DNA from: CAYJAB01 sp964368305 | GTDB taxonomy: Bacteria > Bacillota_I > Bacilli_A > Erysipelotrichales > Erysipelotrichaceae | Direction: 5' to 3' | DNA length: 64,000 nucleotides | Assembly (NCBI GenBank): GCA_964368305.1 | Contig: CAYJAB010000001.1 | Coordinates: 62,001-126,000, forward strand | Program-made: the position numbers and the translations under genes | Notes under the pieces: model-generated | Database searches by the model: none | What the model was told of the DNA's origin: nothing | The model's input: only the letters and a program-made list of their open reading frames with translations | Shown: piece after piece, positions 44,546 through 53,619 of the stretch | Layout: each line of letters opens with the position of its first letter | Numbering within the stretch: position 1 is the stretch's first letter

Positions 44546-44680
44546 ATGAAAAGAACGTATCAACCGAGCAAAAGAAAACACCAAAAGGTCCACGGATTTA
44601 GAGCCCGAATGAAAACAGTCGGAGGTCGCAATGTGTTGGCCCGTCGTCGTGCTAAAGGCAGAAAGGTATTATCTGCATAA
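44546..44680 (+). CDS. rpmH: 50S ribosomal protein L34
   Basis: A 44-residue, very basic L34: MKRTYQPSKRKHQK...GFRARM...GRNVLARRRAKGRK, full length. SD GGAGGTG. First gene of the rightward origin operon. Confidence 0.98.
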   Translation: MKRTYQPSKRKHQKVHGFRARMKTVGGRNVLARRRAKGRKVLSA

Positions 44681-44682
44681 AT

Positions 44683-44707
44683 AGTCACCTTTAAGGTGAC
44701 TTTTTTA
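44683..44707 (+). terminator. Terminator/attenuator hairpin between rpmH and rnpA
   Basis: AGTCACCT-TTA-AGGTGACT followed by TTTTTTATTA, three bases after the rpmH stop and before the rnpA start. It shapes a factor-independent terminator and would lower rnpA relative to rpmH. Confidence 0.75.
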
Positions 44708-44719
44708 TTAAAAATCGAC

Positions 44720-45064
44720 ATGAAAAAAAGATATCGTGTAAAAGACACTAGAGAATTTCAACGAATTATGAATCAAAAGAGGTTTTTTGCTTGTAAAAGT
44801 TTTGTTATTTATATAAAGGAAAAAACACAAGATCAAGCTAGAATAGGAATCAGCGTGGGTAAGAAAATTGGAAACGCTGTAATACGTAATAAAACAAAGC
44901 GTCAAACTAGAATGATGTTGCAAGAATATTTTGATTTAAGTGGGAATTTCGATGCAATTTTATTAATTAGAGTAGGATATCATCAACATAGTTTCCAAAC
45001 TAATAAAAAAGAGTTGGAAAATTTGTTAAAAAAAGTTAAAATGTATAAGCATAAGACACTATAG
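44720..45064 (+). CDS. rnpA: Ribonuclease P protein component
   Basis: A 114-residue RnpA. RNR-type basic core RIGISVGKKIGNAVIRNKTKRQTR is intact. The start is taken as the ATG at 44720 (MKKRYRVK, the family N-terminus). No Shine-Dalgarno precedes it; the only near match, AAGGTGA, lies 20 bases upstream inside the preceding hairpin. A GTG at 44696 is in frame but has no signal either. Confidence 0.94.
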   Translation: MKKRYRVKDTREFQRIMNQKRFFACKSFVIYIKEKTQDQARIGISVGKKIGNAVIRNKTKRQTRMMLQEYFDLSGNFDAILLIRVGYHQHSFQTNKKELENLLKKVKMYKHKTL

Positions 45065-45079
45065 CGAGGAGTTTAGTAA

Positions 45080-45970
45080 ATGAAAAAAATGAATAAGAAA
45101 AAGATATTATTATTAATAGCTGTAATTCTATTAATCGTATTATCAGGATGTACTGAAAATGTGGATGCGAATGGAGATATTCTTCCATCAAGATTAATCA
45201 CAAAAGAAACTACATTCAGCGAAATTTTCGCAAACGATAGTTGGTTTGGATCATTAATTGTTTATCCTGTAGCACAAGTTATGAACTATGTTACACCATA
45301 CTTAGGAGTTGCGGGCGGAATCGCTGTTGCGACAATCGGAATTAACTTATTAGTTCTTCCATTCTCTTTAAAATCATCAATTGGACTTCAAAAAATCCAA
45401 ATGGTACAACCTGAGTTAAACAAGATTCAAAAAAAATACGAAGGAAAAACAGATGATCGTTCAAAAATGGCGCAATCAACTGAGATGATGGCGTTATACA
45501 AAAAACACAACATTTCACCATTTTCTTCTATATTTGGACAATTCGCAACATTGCCAATTATCTTATCAATCTTCCAAGCCGTACAAAGAGCAGAATCTGT
45601 AGTATACGGTTCGTTTATGACAATGGATTTAGCTTTAACACCACTTGAAGGAATTCAAGCAGGAAATATGATGTATGTTGCAATGTTTGTCGCAATGGCT
45701 GCAGCGCAATTATTATCAATGAAACTTCCATCAGTATTGGCGAAAAGAAAATTAAAAGAAGATCATAGAATTAAATCATATGATAAAGATGCGAACAAAA
45801 AAGGACAAAACGAAAACATGATTTACATTATGTGGGCTGTAATCGTAGTCATTTCATTAAGTTGGTCAACAGCGATGAGTGTTTACTGGTTTATTTCAGC
45901 ACTTGTAACTTTAGTTAAATCTTTATATGTTCAACATGTAATTTCAAAAAGTAATACAGGAGAAAATTAA
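45080..45970 (+). CDS. yidC: Membrane insertase YidC
   Basis: A 296-residue Gram-positive type YidC with a lipoprotein signal peptide: lipobox LSGC with Cys24. Five transmembrane segments follow. The C1 region matches ungapped: LPFSLKSSIGLQKIQMVQPEL aligned to the SpoIIIJ LPLMLK...QPE segment. Position -5 from that Pro is Asn89, where most YidC proteins carry the conserved groove Arg. In the rnpA-yidC-khpB arrangement. SD GCGAGGAG. Confidence 0.93.
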   Translation: MKKMNKKKILLLIAVILLIVLSGCTENVDANGDILPSRLITKETTFSEIFANDSWFGSLIVYPVAQVMNYVTPYLGVAGGIAVATIGINLLVLPFSLKSSIGLQKIQMVQPELNKIQKKYEGKTDDRSKMAQSTEMMALYKKHNISPFSSIFGQFATLPIILSIFQAVQRAESVVYGSFMTMDLALTPLEGIQAGNMMYVAMFVAMAAAQLLSMKLPSVLAKRKLKEDHRIKSYDKDANKKGQNENMIYIMWAVIVVISLSWSTAMSVYWFISALVTLVKSLYVQHVISKSNTGEN

Positions 45971-45972
45971 AA

Positions 45973-46578
45973 ATGAAATCTTATACTGCAAAGACTTTAG
46001 ATGATGTATTATTGTTAGCTTCAAGAGAAAAAGATTGCAGAATTGATGAACTGACATATTATATCACTGAAGAAAAATCTGGATTCTTAGGAATTGGATC
46101 TCAAATAACAGTAGAAGTATATTGTTTAAAAGATGTGAATGAGTTTATTTATAATTATTTAAATACATTCTTTAATAATTTAAACGTTGAGGTAACAATT
46201 GAGATCCAACAAACAAACGATGTATTTAAAGTAATGTTAAATGCTGAAAACAATGCAATTATTATTGGTAGAGGTGGACAAACATTACAAGCAATCAATA
46301 ATGTTGTAAAAGGAGCAGTCAATGCTACATTTAAAAGAAGATTCCAAATTTTAGTAGATATTAATAACTATAAAGTAGATCGTTATAAAAAAGTCAAAAG
46401 CATTGCATACCGTGTTGCAAAAACAGTACAACGTACAAAAGTAGATGCAACATTAGATCCAATGACAAATGACGAGAGAAGAATCGTTCATCAATATTTA
46501 ACAGAAATGAAAAATATTCGTACTGAAAGTGAAGGCGAAGGAAAAGAACGTCGCTTAAGAATTTTCTATAAAGACTAA
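45973..46578 (+). CDS. khpB: RNA-binding protein KhpB (Jag/EloR)
   Basis: A 201-residue Jag/KhpB: N-terminal Jag-N domain (1-55, AKTLDDVLLLASREK), KH domain with IIIGRGGQTLQAINNVV (its GxxG loop), and C-terminal R3H with ERRIVHQYLTEMKNIRTES. It binds mRNA with KhpA and affects cell elongation. Short spacing after yidC. Confidence 0.95.
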   Translation: MKSYTAKTLDDVLLLASREKDCRIDELTYYITEEKSGFLGIGSQITVEVYCLKDVNEFIYNYLNTFFNNLNVEVTIEIQQTNDVFKVMLNAENNAIIIGRGGQTLQAINNVVKGAVNATFKRRFQILVDINNYKVDRYKKVKSIAYRVAKTVQRTKVDATLDPMTNDERRIVHQYLTEMKNIRTESEGEGKERRLRIFYKD

Positions 46579-46602
46579 ACAAGCTTCGGCTTGTTTTTTT
46601 AT
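46577..46602 (+). terminator. Terminator after khpB
   Basis: AAACAAGC-TTCG-GCTTGTTT with a UUCG tetraloop and a T-run; ends the rpmH operon. Confidence 0.85.
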
Positions 46603-46645
46603 GAATGCATAAAAAAAGTGTATAATATATAAAGAAGAGGTAAAT

Positions 46646-47011
46646 ATGAAAAAAGAAAAAATGATTCAAACGATTGAAAAACTTCAATCAAAATATCAAA
46701 AACAACTAACAAGTAAACAACCACTTGATTCATTCGCATGGTTTAATCTTGAATATAAACAGTATCGTGTATTCAATGTTATGACAAAGTATTTGATGAT
46801 AGGGATTGGCCTTTTTTTATCACTTTCTTCATTTATGGAATCAGGATTGGATGGTTTGATCTTTTTTATCATTTTGTTTTATATATTATATAAGATTGTC
46901 CATGCATTAAATATGAAAATGAAGCTTTATCAAGAAATACAATACTTTATACATATTAAAGAATATGATATGATGGACGAACGTTTAAAAGATATTAATA
47001 TAGAACAGTAG
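46646..47011 (+). CDS. Small membrane protein of unknown function
   Basis: A 121-residue protein with two adjacent transmembrane helices (about residues 45-60 and 65-83) and charged ends. Not recognised. A TATAAT at 46621-46626 suggests its own promoter. It lies 9 bases upstream of pth and is probably cotranscribed with pth, mfd and rqcP-like genes. SD AAGAGGT. Confidence 0.7.
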   Translation: MKKEKMIQTIEKLQSKYQKQLTSKQPLDSFAWFNLEYKQYRVFNVMTKYLMIGIGLFLSLSSFMESGLDGLIFFIILFYILYKIVHALNMKMKLYQEIQYFIHIKEYDMMDERLKDINIEQ

Positions 47012-47020
47012 AGGTATAAA

Positions 47021-47608
47021 ATGAAATTAATAGTAGGACTAGGAAACCCAGGAAATGAATATGCAAAAACACGACACAATGTCGGATTTATGGTAATCGA
47101 TGCACTTGCGAAAGAGCTTAATGTAAATGTAGATCAAAAGAAGTTTAAATCATTGATCGCAAAAACAACAATAAAAAATGAGGGGGTTATTTTAATGAAA
47201 CCTCAAACCTATATGAATTTATCAGGAGAAGCGATTATAAGTGCTGCACAGTTTTTTCAAATAGATCCAAGCGACATATTGGTTATTTATGATGATATGG
47301 ATTTACCAACAGGAAAAGTTAGATTGCGTGAGAAAGGAAGTGCAGGTGGACATAATGGAATCAAAAATATGATTCAACATCTGCATACACAAGAATTCCC
47401 ACGTATTCGTATTGGAATTGGAAAACACCAACATATGGACACAAAAGACTTTGTTTTAGGAAAAATTAGTAAAGAAGAAATGCAAGAGATAGAAAAATCA
47501 ATTGAAACATCCGTAAAGGCATGTTTAGATTTTCCCAAATATACATTTATGGATGTAATGAACAGACACAATAAAAAGGATACACCAAAAAAGAAAACAC
47601 AAGAATAA
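47021..47608 (+). CDS. pth: Peptidyl-tRNA hydrolase
   Basis: A 195-residue Pth, full length. VGLGNPGNEYAKTRHNVGFMV contains the catalytic His; MKPQTYMNLSG and DDMDLPTGKVRLREKGSAGGHNGIKN are present. Releases peptides from stalled peptidyl-tRNA. Lies before mfd, a common Bacillota arrangement. Confidence 0.97.
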   Translation: MKLIVGLGNPGNEYAKTRHNVGFMVIDALAKELNVNVDQKKFKSLIAKTTIKNEGVILMKPQTYMNLSGEAIISAAQFFQIDPSDILVIYDDMDLPTGKVRLREKGSAGGHNGIKNMIQHLHTQEFPRIRIGIGKHQHMDTKDFVLGKISKEEMQEIEKSIETSVKACLDFPKYTFMDVMNRHNKKDTPKKKTQE

Positions 47609-47619
47609 AGGATGCGCCT

Positions 47620-50600
47620 ATGAAAAAATGGATATTAGATCAGTTAAAAAATAATCCAGCAGTTCAATCATTTAATAGCCAAGAAAATAACTTGGCTTCT
47701 TTGTCGTTGTATGAAGAAGCATTGATTATCTCAACTGCATTTCAAGAAAATAAAAGTCAATCTAAAATCATAGTAAAAAATAATCTATACCAAGCGCAAC
47801 AGTTATACAATTCAGTTGCGAATCTAATTGGTGAAGAAAATGTAGTGCTTTATGGAGTCGAAGAATCACTTAGAGTAGAAGCCATTGCGGCATCACCAGA
47901 AACATTGGCGCTAAAAGTGGAAACAATGGCTAAAATTGTAGAAAATAAGGTGAAGTTATGTATTACACATGCATCTGCACTGACAAGATATTTACCAAGT
48001 GCTGATCTATTTGATCAAGTTACTTTGAATATTTCAATTGAACAAGAAATGTCAATGAACTTTGTGAAAGAGCAATTAATAAAAAGTGGCTATCAATTTG
48101 TCGCAAGAGTAGACCATCCTTTAACCTTCGCAATGCGTGGGGGAATCATCGATATTTATTCAATCAACTATCAACATCCTATTAGAATAGAGTTTTTTGA
48201 TGTTGTAGTAGAAAGCATCCGTTTTTTTGATATTAGTTCACAACGTACAATTAACCAAGTAGATACTGTAAAAATTATTCCTGCGACTGATATTTTGTTT
48301 TCCGATATTGAAATAGAAAAAATATCTGAAAAAGTAAATAGAGAATTACAGACACAAATAAAACACGATCAATTTGAATCGTTAACACATCATATTCAAC
48401 AAGACTTAGATTATTTAAAAGCACATATGGCATCTACTAGACTATATGCATATTTTTCATACTTAGAAAATGCATCTACTATTGTCGATTATTTTGAAAA
48501 TCCGATTTTATATTTATCTACAAAAGATGCGATCAATCAAAGTCTAAAAAGAGTGACAGAAGAAACAATAGAATTTGTACAAGAAATGGCACAAGAAGGA
48601 AAAATGTTTTTAAAGTTCTCTTTATTTGCACAATTTGATCGTGTTATTTTAAATCATTCTGTTGTAGAATTAAAAGATTTTTATAATGATAAAAATGATG
48701 TGAGATCGCAAATTACACAAGTGAACTTACCACCACAACAACCACTGGCGACTTCACTTAAAATCATTGAAAAACAAGCACAATCTAAAAAAGTAGTCTT
48801 GGCATTAAATGAGACAGAAATGAAACTTACAATAGAAGCATTATTAGAAAAAGGAATGCCATATAGTATATTACTCGATCAGATGGAAGTTGGACTTTAT
48901 TTAATCAACGATGTAATCGAAGAAGGATTTGAAGCAAATTTTGAGAATTTAGTTGTTTATTCAAGTAAAGAGTTATTTAATAATAAGGCAAAAATTGGAA
49001 GATTTGCGAATAAGTTTAAAGAAGCAGAAATGCTAAATAGTTATCTGGATTTAAAAGCAGGAGATTATATTGTTCATAACTTATATGGAGTTGGAAAATA
49101 TATTGGAATTATCTCTAAAGTTGTGGATGATTGTAATAAAGATTACTTAAACATTGCATTTAAAGGAGACGATGCGCTTTTAGTACCACTTGAACAATTT
49201 AAACTTGTTAGAAAATTTGTCTCAAGAGAAGGTGTTCATCCAAAATTAAATAAACTTGGAACAAATGAATGGCAAAAGACAAAAGAAAAACTAAAAGCAA
49301 ATGTAGATAATATTGCGGAGCGATTAATAGAGCTGTACTCTTCAAGAGAAGAGGATATTGGATATCAATATCAAGCAGATACAGAGTTACAAAAGGAATT
49401 TGAAAAAGATTTCCCTTATGAACTAACGATAGATCAAAAACAAGCAACAGAAGAAATTAAACAAGATATGATGCGAAAAAAACCGATGGATCGTCTTTTA
49501 TGTGGAGATGTAGGGTTTGGGAAAACAGAAGTCGCATTTAGAGTTGCGTTTAAAGCTGTCGCGGAAGGTAAACAAGTTGCGTTTTTATGTCCGACGACAA
49601 TTCTTGCAAGGCAACACTATGTTACATGTCTTCAAAGATTTAAAAATTTTCCTGTGAAAATTGAAATGTTAAGTCGTTTTGTCGTACCAAGCAAACAAAA
49701 AGAAGTCATTGCAGAAACGAAACTTGGAAATGTAGATATATTGATTGGAACACATCGTATGTTATCGAACTCTGTTGAATATAAAGACTTAGGTCTTTTA
49801 ATTATTGATGAGGAGCAACGTTTTGGTGTCGCACATAAAGAAAAAATAAAAGAGATGAGAAAGCATTTAGATGTATTATCACTCAGTGCAACCCCGATTC
49901 CAAGAACACTACAAATGTCACTTATCGGAATTAGATCATTATCACAATTAGATACGCCACCAAACAATAGAATGCCTGTTCAAACATATGTTATTGAAAA
50001 AAATAAATCAATTGTAAGAGAAATCATCCAAAGAGAACTCGGAAGAAACGGACAAGTCTTTTATTTGTTTAACAATGTAAGTCAAATATATTCAGTTGCA
50101 TCCCAAATTCAAAAAGAAATTCCAAATGTGAATATCGCAGTTGCGCATGGAAAAATGAACCGTGAAGAAATTGAAGATGTTATGTATCGTTTTACAAATA
50201 ACGAATACAATGTCCTAATATGTACAACAATTATTGAAACAGGAATCGATATTCCAAATGCAAACACAATTATTATCGACCAAGCAGACCGATTTGGATT
50301 ATCACAACTGTATCAAATCAAAGGCCGCGTTGGAAGAAGTGATCGTCTTGCGTATGCGTATTTGATGTATAATGCGAATAAACAATTATCTGAAATTGCT
50401 CAAAAAAGACTACAAGCAATTAAAGAGTTTACGGAACTGGGAAGCGGCTATAAAATTGCAATGAGAGATTTAACGATTCGCGGAGCAGGTGATATGTTGG
50501 GTGCAGAGCAATCAGGTTTTATCGATACAGTGGGAATTGATATGTATATAGAGCTGTTAAATGAAGCAATCAAAGAGAAAAAAGGGATTAAAATTGAAAA

Positions 50601-51054
50601 ACCAGTGGAAATGCAAAAAGCAAACCTCAAGTTGGATGCATATATCCCAGAAACATTCGCACCAAGAGATTTTGAAAAAATTACGCTGTATCAAAGAATT
50701 GATCAAACAAAAGATGCGCATGAATTAAATGAATTGATTTTAGAAGTAAATGACAATTATGGTAAACTACCGAAATCAGTAAAATTATTATTTGAGAAAA
50801 AACAGTTTGAATTATTATTAAATGAAGAAAGCATCGATACATTTAAAGAAATCAAAGAAACATTCGAGGTAGTCTTTAAAAAAGAATGGTCTTCTCAAAT
50901 TGATGGTGTAAAACTCTTTGAAATCATCAATAAAATAAGTCAAGATATACAGCTTCGCTATACAAATGAGAGAATACAACTAAAATTTACAAAGAGAAGA
51001 GATTGGTTAACACAAGTTATCAAAGTATTAGAAAAAATTAAAACAGAAATGTAA
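47620..51054 (+). CDS. mfd: Transcription-repair coupling factor Mfd
   Basis: An 1144-residue Mfd. N-terminal UvrB-like domains, RNA polymerase interaction domain (about 480-560, DYIVHNLYGVGKY), then RecG-like helicase with Walker A GDVGFGKTEV, DEEQRFGV, SATPIPRTLQMS, and the C-terminal TRCF domain. It removes stalled RNAP and recruits UvrA. Immediately after pth. SD AAAGGATG. Confidence 0.97.
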   Translation: MKKWILDQLKNNPAVQSFNSQENNLASLSLYEEALIISTAFQENKSQSKIIVKNNLYQAQQLYNSVANLIGEENVVLYGVEESLRVEAIAASPETLALKVETMAKIVENKVKLCITHASALTRYLPSADLFDQVTLNISIEQEMSMNFVKEQLIKSGYQFVARVDHPLTFAMRGGIIDIYSINYQHPIRIEFFDVVVESIRFFDISSQRTINQVDTVKIIPATDILFSDIEIEKISEKVNRELQTQIKHDQFESLTHHIQQDLDYLKAHMASTRLYAYFSYLENASTIVDYFENPILYLSTKDAINQSLKRVTEETIEFVQEMAQEGKMFLKFSLFAQFDRVILNHSVVELKDFYNDKNDVRSQITQVNLPPQQPLATSLKIIEKQAQSKKVVLALNETEMKLTIEALLEKGMPYSILLDQMEVGLYLINDVIEEGFEANFENLVVYSSKELFNNKAKIGRFANKFKEAEMLNSYLDLKAGDYIVHNLYGVGKYIGIISKVVDDCNKDYLNIAFKGDDALLVPLEQFKLVRKFVSREGVHPKLNKLGTNEWQKTKEKLKANVDNIAERLIELYSSREEDIGYQYQADTELQKEFEKDFPYELTIDQKQATEEIKQDMMRKKPMDRLLCGDVGFGKTEVAFRVAFKAVAEGKQVAFLCPTTILARQHYVTCLQRFKNFPVKIEMLSRFVVPSKQKEVIAETKLGNVDILIGTHRMLSNSVEYKDLGLLIIDEEQRFGVAHKEKIKEMRKHLDVLSLSATPIPRTLQMSLIGIRSLSQLDTPPNNRMPVQTYVIEKNKSIVREIIQRELGRNGQVFYLFNNVSQIYSVASQIQKEIPNVNIAVAHGKMNREEIEDVMYRFTNNEYNVLICTTIIETGIDIPNANTIIIDQADRFGLSQLYQIKGRVGRSDRLAYAYLMYNANKQLSEIAQKRLQAIKEFTELGSGYKIAMRDLTIRGAGDMLGAEQSGFIDTVGIDMYIELLNEAIKEKKGIKIEKPVEMQKANLKLDAYIPETFAPRDFEKITLYQRIDQTKDAHELNELILEVNDNYGKLPKSVKLLFEKKQFELLLNEESIDTFKEIKETFEVVFKKEWSSQIDGVKLFEIINKISQDIQLRYTNERIQLKFTKRRDWLTQVIKVLEKIKTEM

Positions 51055-51064
51055 GGGGAACTTT

Positions 51065-51313
51065 ATGAGAGTAGATAAATTTTTAAAAGTATCAAGAATA
51101 TTAAAGCGTAGAACAGTTTCTAAAGAACTAGCAGATCATGATCGTATCGTTGTGAATGGAAAAATCGCTAAGCCATCTACAAAAATAAAAGTAAATGATT
51201 TAATTGAAGTTACTTTTGGTCAGCGTGTAATCAAAGTCAGAGTGCTTCAAATAGTAGATCATACAAAAAAAGAAGATGCAGCAATGATGTATGAGGTTGT
51301 AGAAGAGGCATAG
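51065..51313 (+). CDS. rqcP: S4 domain protein (RqcP/YabO family)
   Basis: An 82-residue S4 protein, MRVDKFLKVSRILKRRTVSKELADHDRIVVNGKIAKPSTKIKVND. Matches the YabO/RqcP family, which assists ribosome quality control together with RqcH. Eleven bases after mfd, as in Bacillus except that the yabM/N genes are missing. Confidence 0.93.
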   Translation: MRVDKFLKVSRILKRRTVSKELADHDRIVVNGKIAKPSTKIKVNDLIEVTFGQRVIKVRVLQIVDHTKKEDAAMMYEVVEEA

Positions 51314-51374
51314 TTTGCTTGCAATTTATTCTTTAAATTGTATAATAATAGATATCAAGAAAAGGATGGTTACA

Positions 51375-51713
51375 ATGAGTCAAATTCCTAAAATAAAAAA
51401 AAGAAAATTTAAAACAGGTGCATTAATATCAAAATTGATAGGTTTATCATTTCTTGCAGCATCAGGATTCTTATTGTTAAGTGTTGTAAATGAAATACAA
51501 CTTACATTTACACTTACACAAGAATTAAACGCCGCAGAGGCAGAAAAAGAGAAATTATTAGATGAAAATAAATTCTTAGAAGAGCAAAAAGAAAAACTAA
51601 CTAATCCTGAATATGTTCAAAGCATTGCAAGAGGTCAGTATCAATTATCATATGATTCTGAACAAATCTTTATCTTACCAGAGGCAGGTACAGAAATAGA
51701 ACCAACAAATTAA
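51375..51713 (+). CDS. divIC: Septum formation initiator DivIC/FtsB-like
   Basis: A 112-residue bitopic membrane protein: short basic cytoplasmic tail, transmembrane helix (about 20-40), coiled coil (LNAAEAEKEKLLDENKFLEEQKEKL) and extracellular NPEYVQSIARGQYQLS, the DivIC/FtsB signature. Part of the divisome. A longer frame from 51315 exists, but the ATG at 51375 is preceded by AAAAGGATGG; start 51375 preferred. Confidence 0.9.
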   Translation: MSQIPKIKKRKFKTGALISKLIGLSFLAASGFLLLSVVNEIQLTFTLTQELNAAEAEKEKLLDENKFLEEQKEKLTNPEYVQSIARGQYQLSYDSEQIFILPEAGTEIEPTN

Positions 51714-51737
51714 TACCACAATAGTGGTATTTTTTTA
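51712..51737 (+). terminator. Terminator after divIC
   Basis: AATACCAC-AATA-GTGGTATT followed by a T-run; the T-run merges into the marR -35. Confidence 0.8.
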
Positions 51738-51766
51738 TTGACAAAAAGAAATATAGAAGTTAATAT
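51738..51766 (+). promoter_or_regulatory. Promoter of marR-MATE operon
   Basis: TTGACA (51738-51743), 17-bp spacer, TAATAT (51761-51766), near consensus. Confidence 0.85.
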
Positions 51767-51801
51767 AGTTAAGTAAAAATAATTATTTTTACTTAACTAT
51801 A
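51764..51801. promoter_or_regulatory. 38-bp perfect palindromic operator
   Basis: TATAGTTAAGTAAAAATAA and its exact reverse complement, 19 bp each side, no mismatch. It begins in the -10 and covers the expected start point and the leader up to the SD. Best explained as the binding site of the MarR protein encoded 10 bases downstream. Confidence 0.8.
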
Positions 51802-51811
51802 TGGAGGAACT

Positions 51812-52267
51812 ATGAAACATAAATTATTAGAAGCGATGCAAAAATTTAGTCATGATATGGCTATTTTAGAACTTCAAAACGCATATCAAAGAAAAGAAAA
51901 CAATCATCTCTCTTATCAGGATATTTTATATTTAGAGATTATTGATGCACATCCAAATCAATATACTTCATCTCAAATTGCGGATTTACTAAAGGTATCG
52001 CGTCCTGCAGTTACACAAAAAATTAATGAACTCGTAAAAAAAGGATATATTACACGTACACAAAGTAAGACAGATAAAAGAGTATTTTATTTATCAGTGA
52101 ATAAAGAAAATTTAGATGACTTTGGATTTACTGAAGAAGAAGAAATCGTTGTAAGAAAATGTGAGGAAAAATTTGGAGTTGAAACTGTAGATAAGATGTC
52201 AGAAATACTAAATTACATTTCAGACTACTATTTCAACCAACAGATAAAAGGTAAAAATGATGAATAA
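51812..52267 (+). CDS. MarR family transcriptional regulator
   Basis: A 151-residue winged-helix repressor: SSQIADLLKVSRPAVTQKINELVKKGYITRTQSKTDKRVFYLSVN is the MarR recognition helix and wing. Likely represses itself and the MATE gene through the 38-bp palindrome. Overlaps the MATE gene by 11 bp. SD TATGGAGGA. Confidence 0.92.
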   Translation: MKHKLLEAMQKFSHDMAILELQNAYQRKENNHLSYQDILYLEIIDAHPNQYTSSQIADLLKVSRPAVTQKINELVKKGYITRTQSKTDKRVFYLSVNKENLDDFGFTEEEEIVVRKCEEKFGVETVDKMSEILNYISDYYFNQQIKGKNDE

Positions 52268-53594
52268 TCCACTTGGAAAAGATTTCAGTTTAAAATCGTT
52301 ATTAATATATACACTTCCATCGATGGCAATGATGCTTTTGATGTCAACTTACTCTGTAGTAGATGGAATGTTTGTAGCCAATCTTGTAAGTGAAAATGCA
52401 CTTGCTGCAGTTAATATAATCATGCCATTATTTGGAATTATTATGGCAGTTGGACTTATGTTTGCAACAGGTGGAAATGCAGTGATTGCAAAATATATGG
52501 GACAAGGAAAAAACCAACAGGCAAGAGAGTTTCTAACAGTATTGTTTATAATTGCAACAGGACTTGGACTTATCGCAACAGCATGTGTGTATCTATTTCC
52601 AGAGCAGATATTAAGTATGCTAAAAGTGAGTGATAACTTATATGACTTATCAAAATCATATTTATTTAGTTTAGGTATATTTGCTGTCCCTGTTTTCTAT
52701 CAAGTGTTCACTCAATCATTTATGGCAACAGCAGGAAAACCAACAGTGGGTCTTGTATTAAGTGTAATAGGTGGACTTACAAATGTTATATTAGATTATG
52801 TATTAATTTCACCCAATATGGCAAATTTAGGAATTGCAGGTGCAGGGATTGCAACAGGACTTGGTGCAGCAATACCGGGAATAATAGGTTGTATCTACTT
52901 TATTGTTAACAAAAAATCGGTATTACATTTTACAAAACCTAAATTTAAAATGAGCGTATTATCAAAAAGTATGTTTAATGGATCCTCAGAACTTGTAGGA
53001 AGTTTAGCAACTTCAATTACAACGATTTTATTCAATGTCATTCTATTAGATATGGTTGGAGATGCGGGTGTATCTGCAATCAGTGTTATTTTATACATTC
53101 AAATGTTTCAAAATGCGATTTATATTGGATATACAATCGGTGTTGCACCGATTATTGCATACAAATATGGTGAAGAAAATCATGCTGGTTTAAAAAAGGT
53201 TATGAAACAAAGTATTGTAATTGTAATGGCAGCATCTTTAATTGTACTTTGTATGACACCTCTTTTTGCAGACTATGCAATCGCTTTATTTATTAGTCAA
53301 GAAAGCGAAACATTTGAAATGGCAAAAAATGGATTACTTTTATTCTTACCTTCTTTCATCTTTATGGGATTTAATATTTTTGTATCATCTATGTTTACAT
53401 CACTTTCAAATGGTAAAGTATCCGCAACACTTGCGATATTGAGAAGTCTTGTTTTTATTGTTGCAGCACTACTTATATTACCTAAGTTGATTGGATTAAA
53501 TGGTGTATGGTTGGCTTTACCAACTGCTGAATTTCTGGCAGCAATTGTATCTATTTATTTCTATGTAAAAGGAAGAAAAGTATACGGATATTAA
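52257..53594 (+). CDS. MATE family efflux transporter
   Basis: A 445-residue MATE (DinF/NorM class) with twelve predicted helices: ATGGNAVIAKYMGQGK near residue 75 and the second-half repeat IGYTIGVAPIIAYKYGEEN are family markers. Exports drugs or dyes by Na+/H+ antiport; inducer presumably senses the MarR. Start ATG-ATG overlaps the marR 3' end. Confidence 0.93.
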   Translation: MMNNPLGKDFSLKSLLIYTLPSMAMMLLMSTYSVVDGMFVANLVSENALAAVNIIMPLFGIIMAVGLMFATGGNAVIAKYMGQGKNQQAREFLTVLFIIATGLGLIATACVYLFPEQILSMLKVSDNLYDLSKSYLFSLGIFAVPVFYQVFTQSFMATAGKPTVGLVLSVIGGLTNVILDYVLISPNMANLGIAGAGIATGLGAAIPGIIGCIYFIVNKKSVLHFTKPKFKMSVLSKSMFNGSSELVGSLATSITTILFNVILLDMVGDAGVSAISVILYIQMFQNAIYIGYTIGVAPIIAYKYGEENHAGLKKVMKQSIVIVMAASLIVLCMTPLFADYAIALFISQESETFEMAKNGLLLFLPSFIFMGFNIFVSSMFTSLSNGKVSATLAILRSLVFIVAALLILPKLIGLNGVWLALPTAEFLAAIVSIYFYVKGRKVYGY

Positions 53595-53619
53595 AAAAGA
53601 TAGCAATTGCTATCTTTTT
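53594..53619. terminator. Bidirectional terminator between MATE and ABC permease
   Basis: AAAAAGATAGCAA/TTGCTATCTTTTT, perfect, between two convergent genes. Confidence 0.85.

Noticed and set aside
44560..44748. 62-residue - strand frame over rpmH
   Set aside because: It lies antisense to rpmH, which is fully recognisable as L34 on the + strand.
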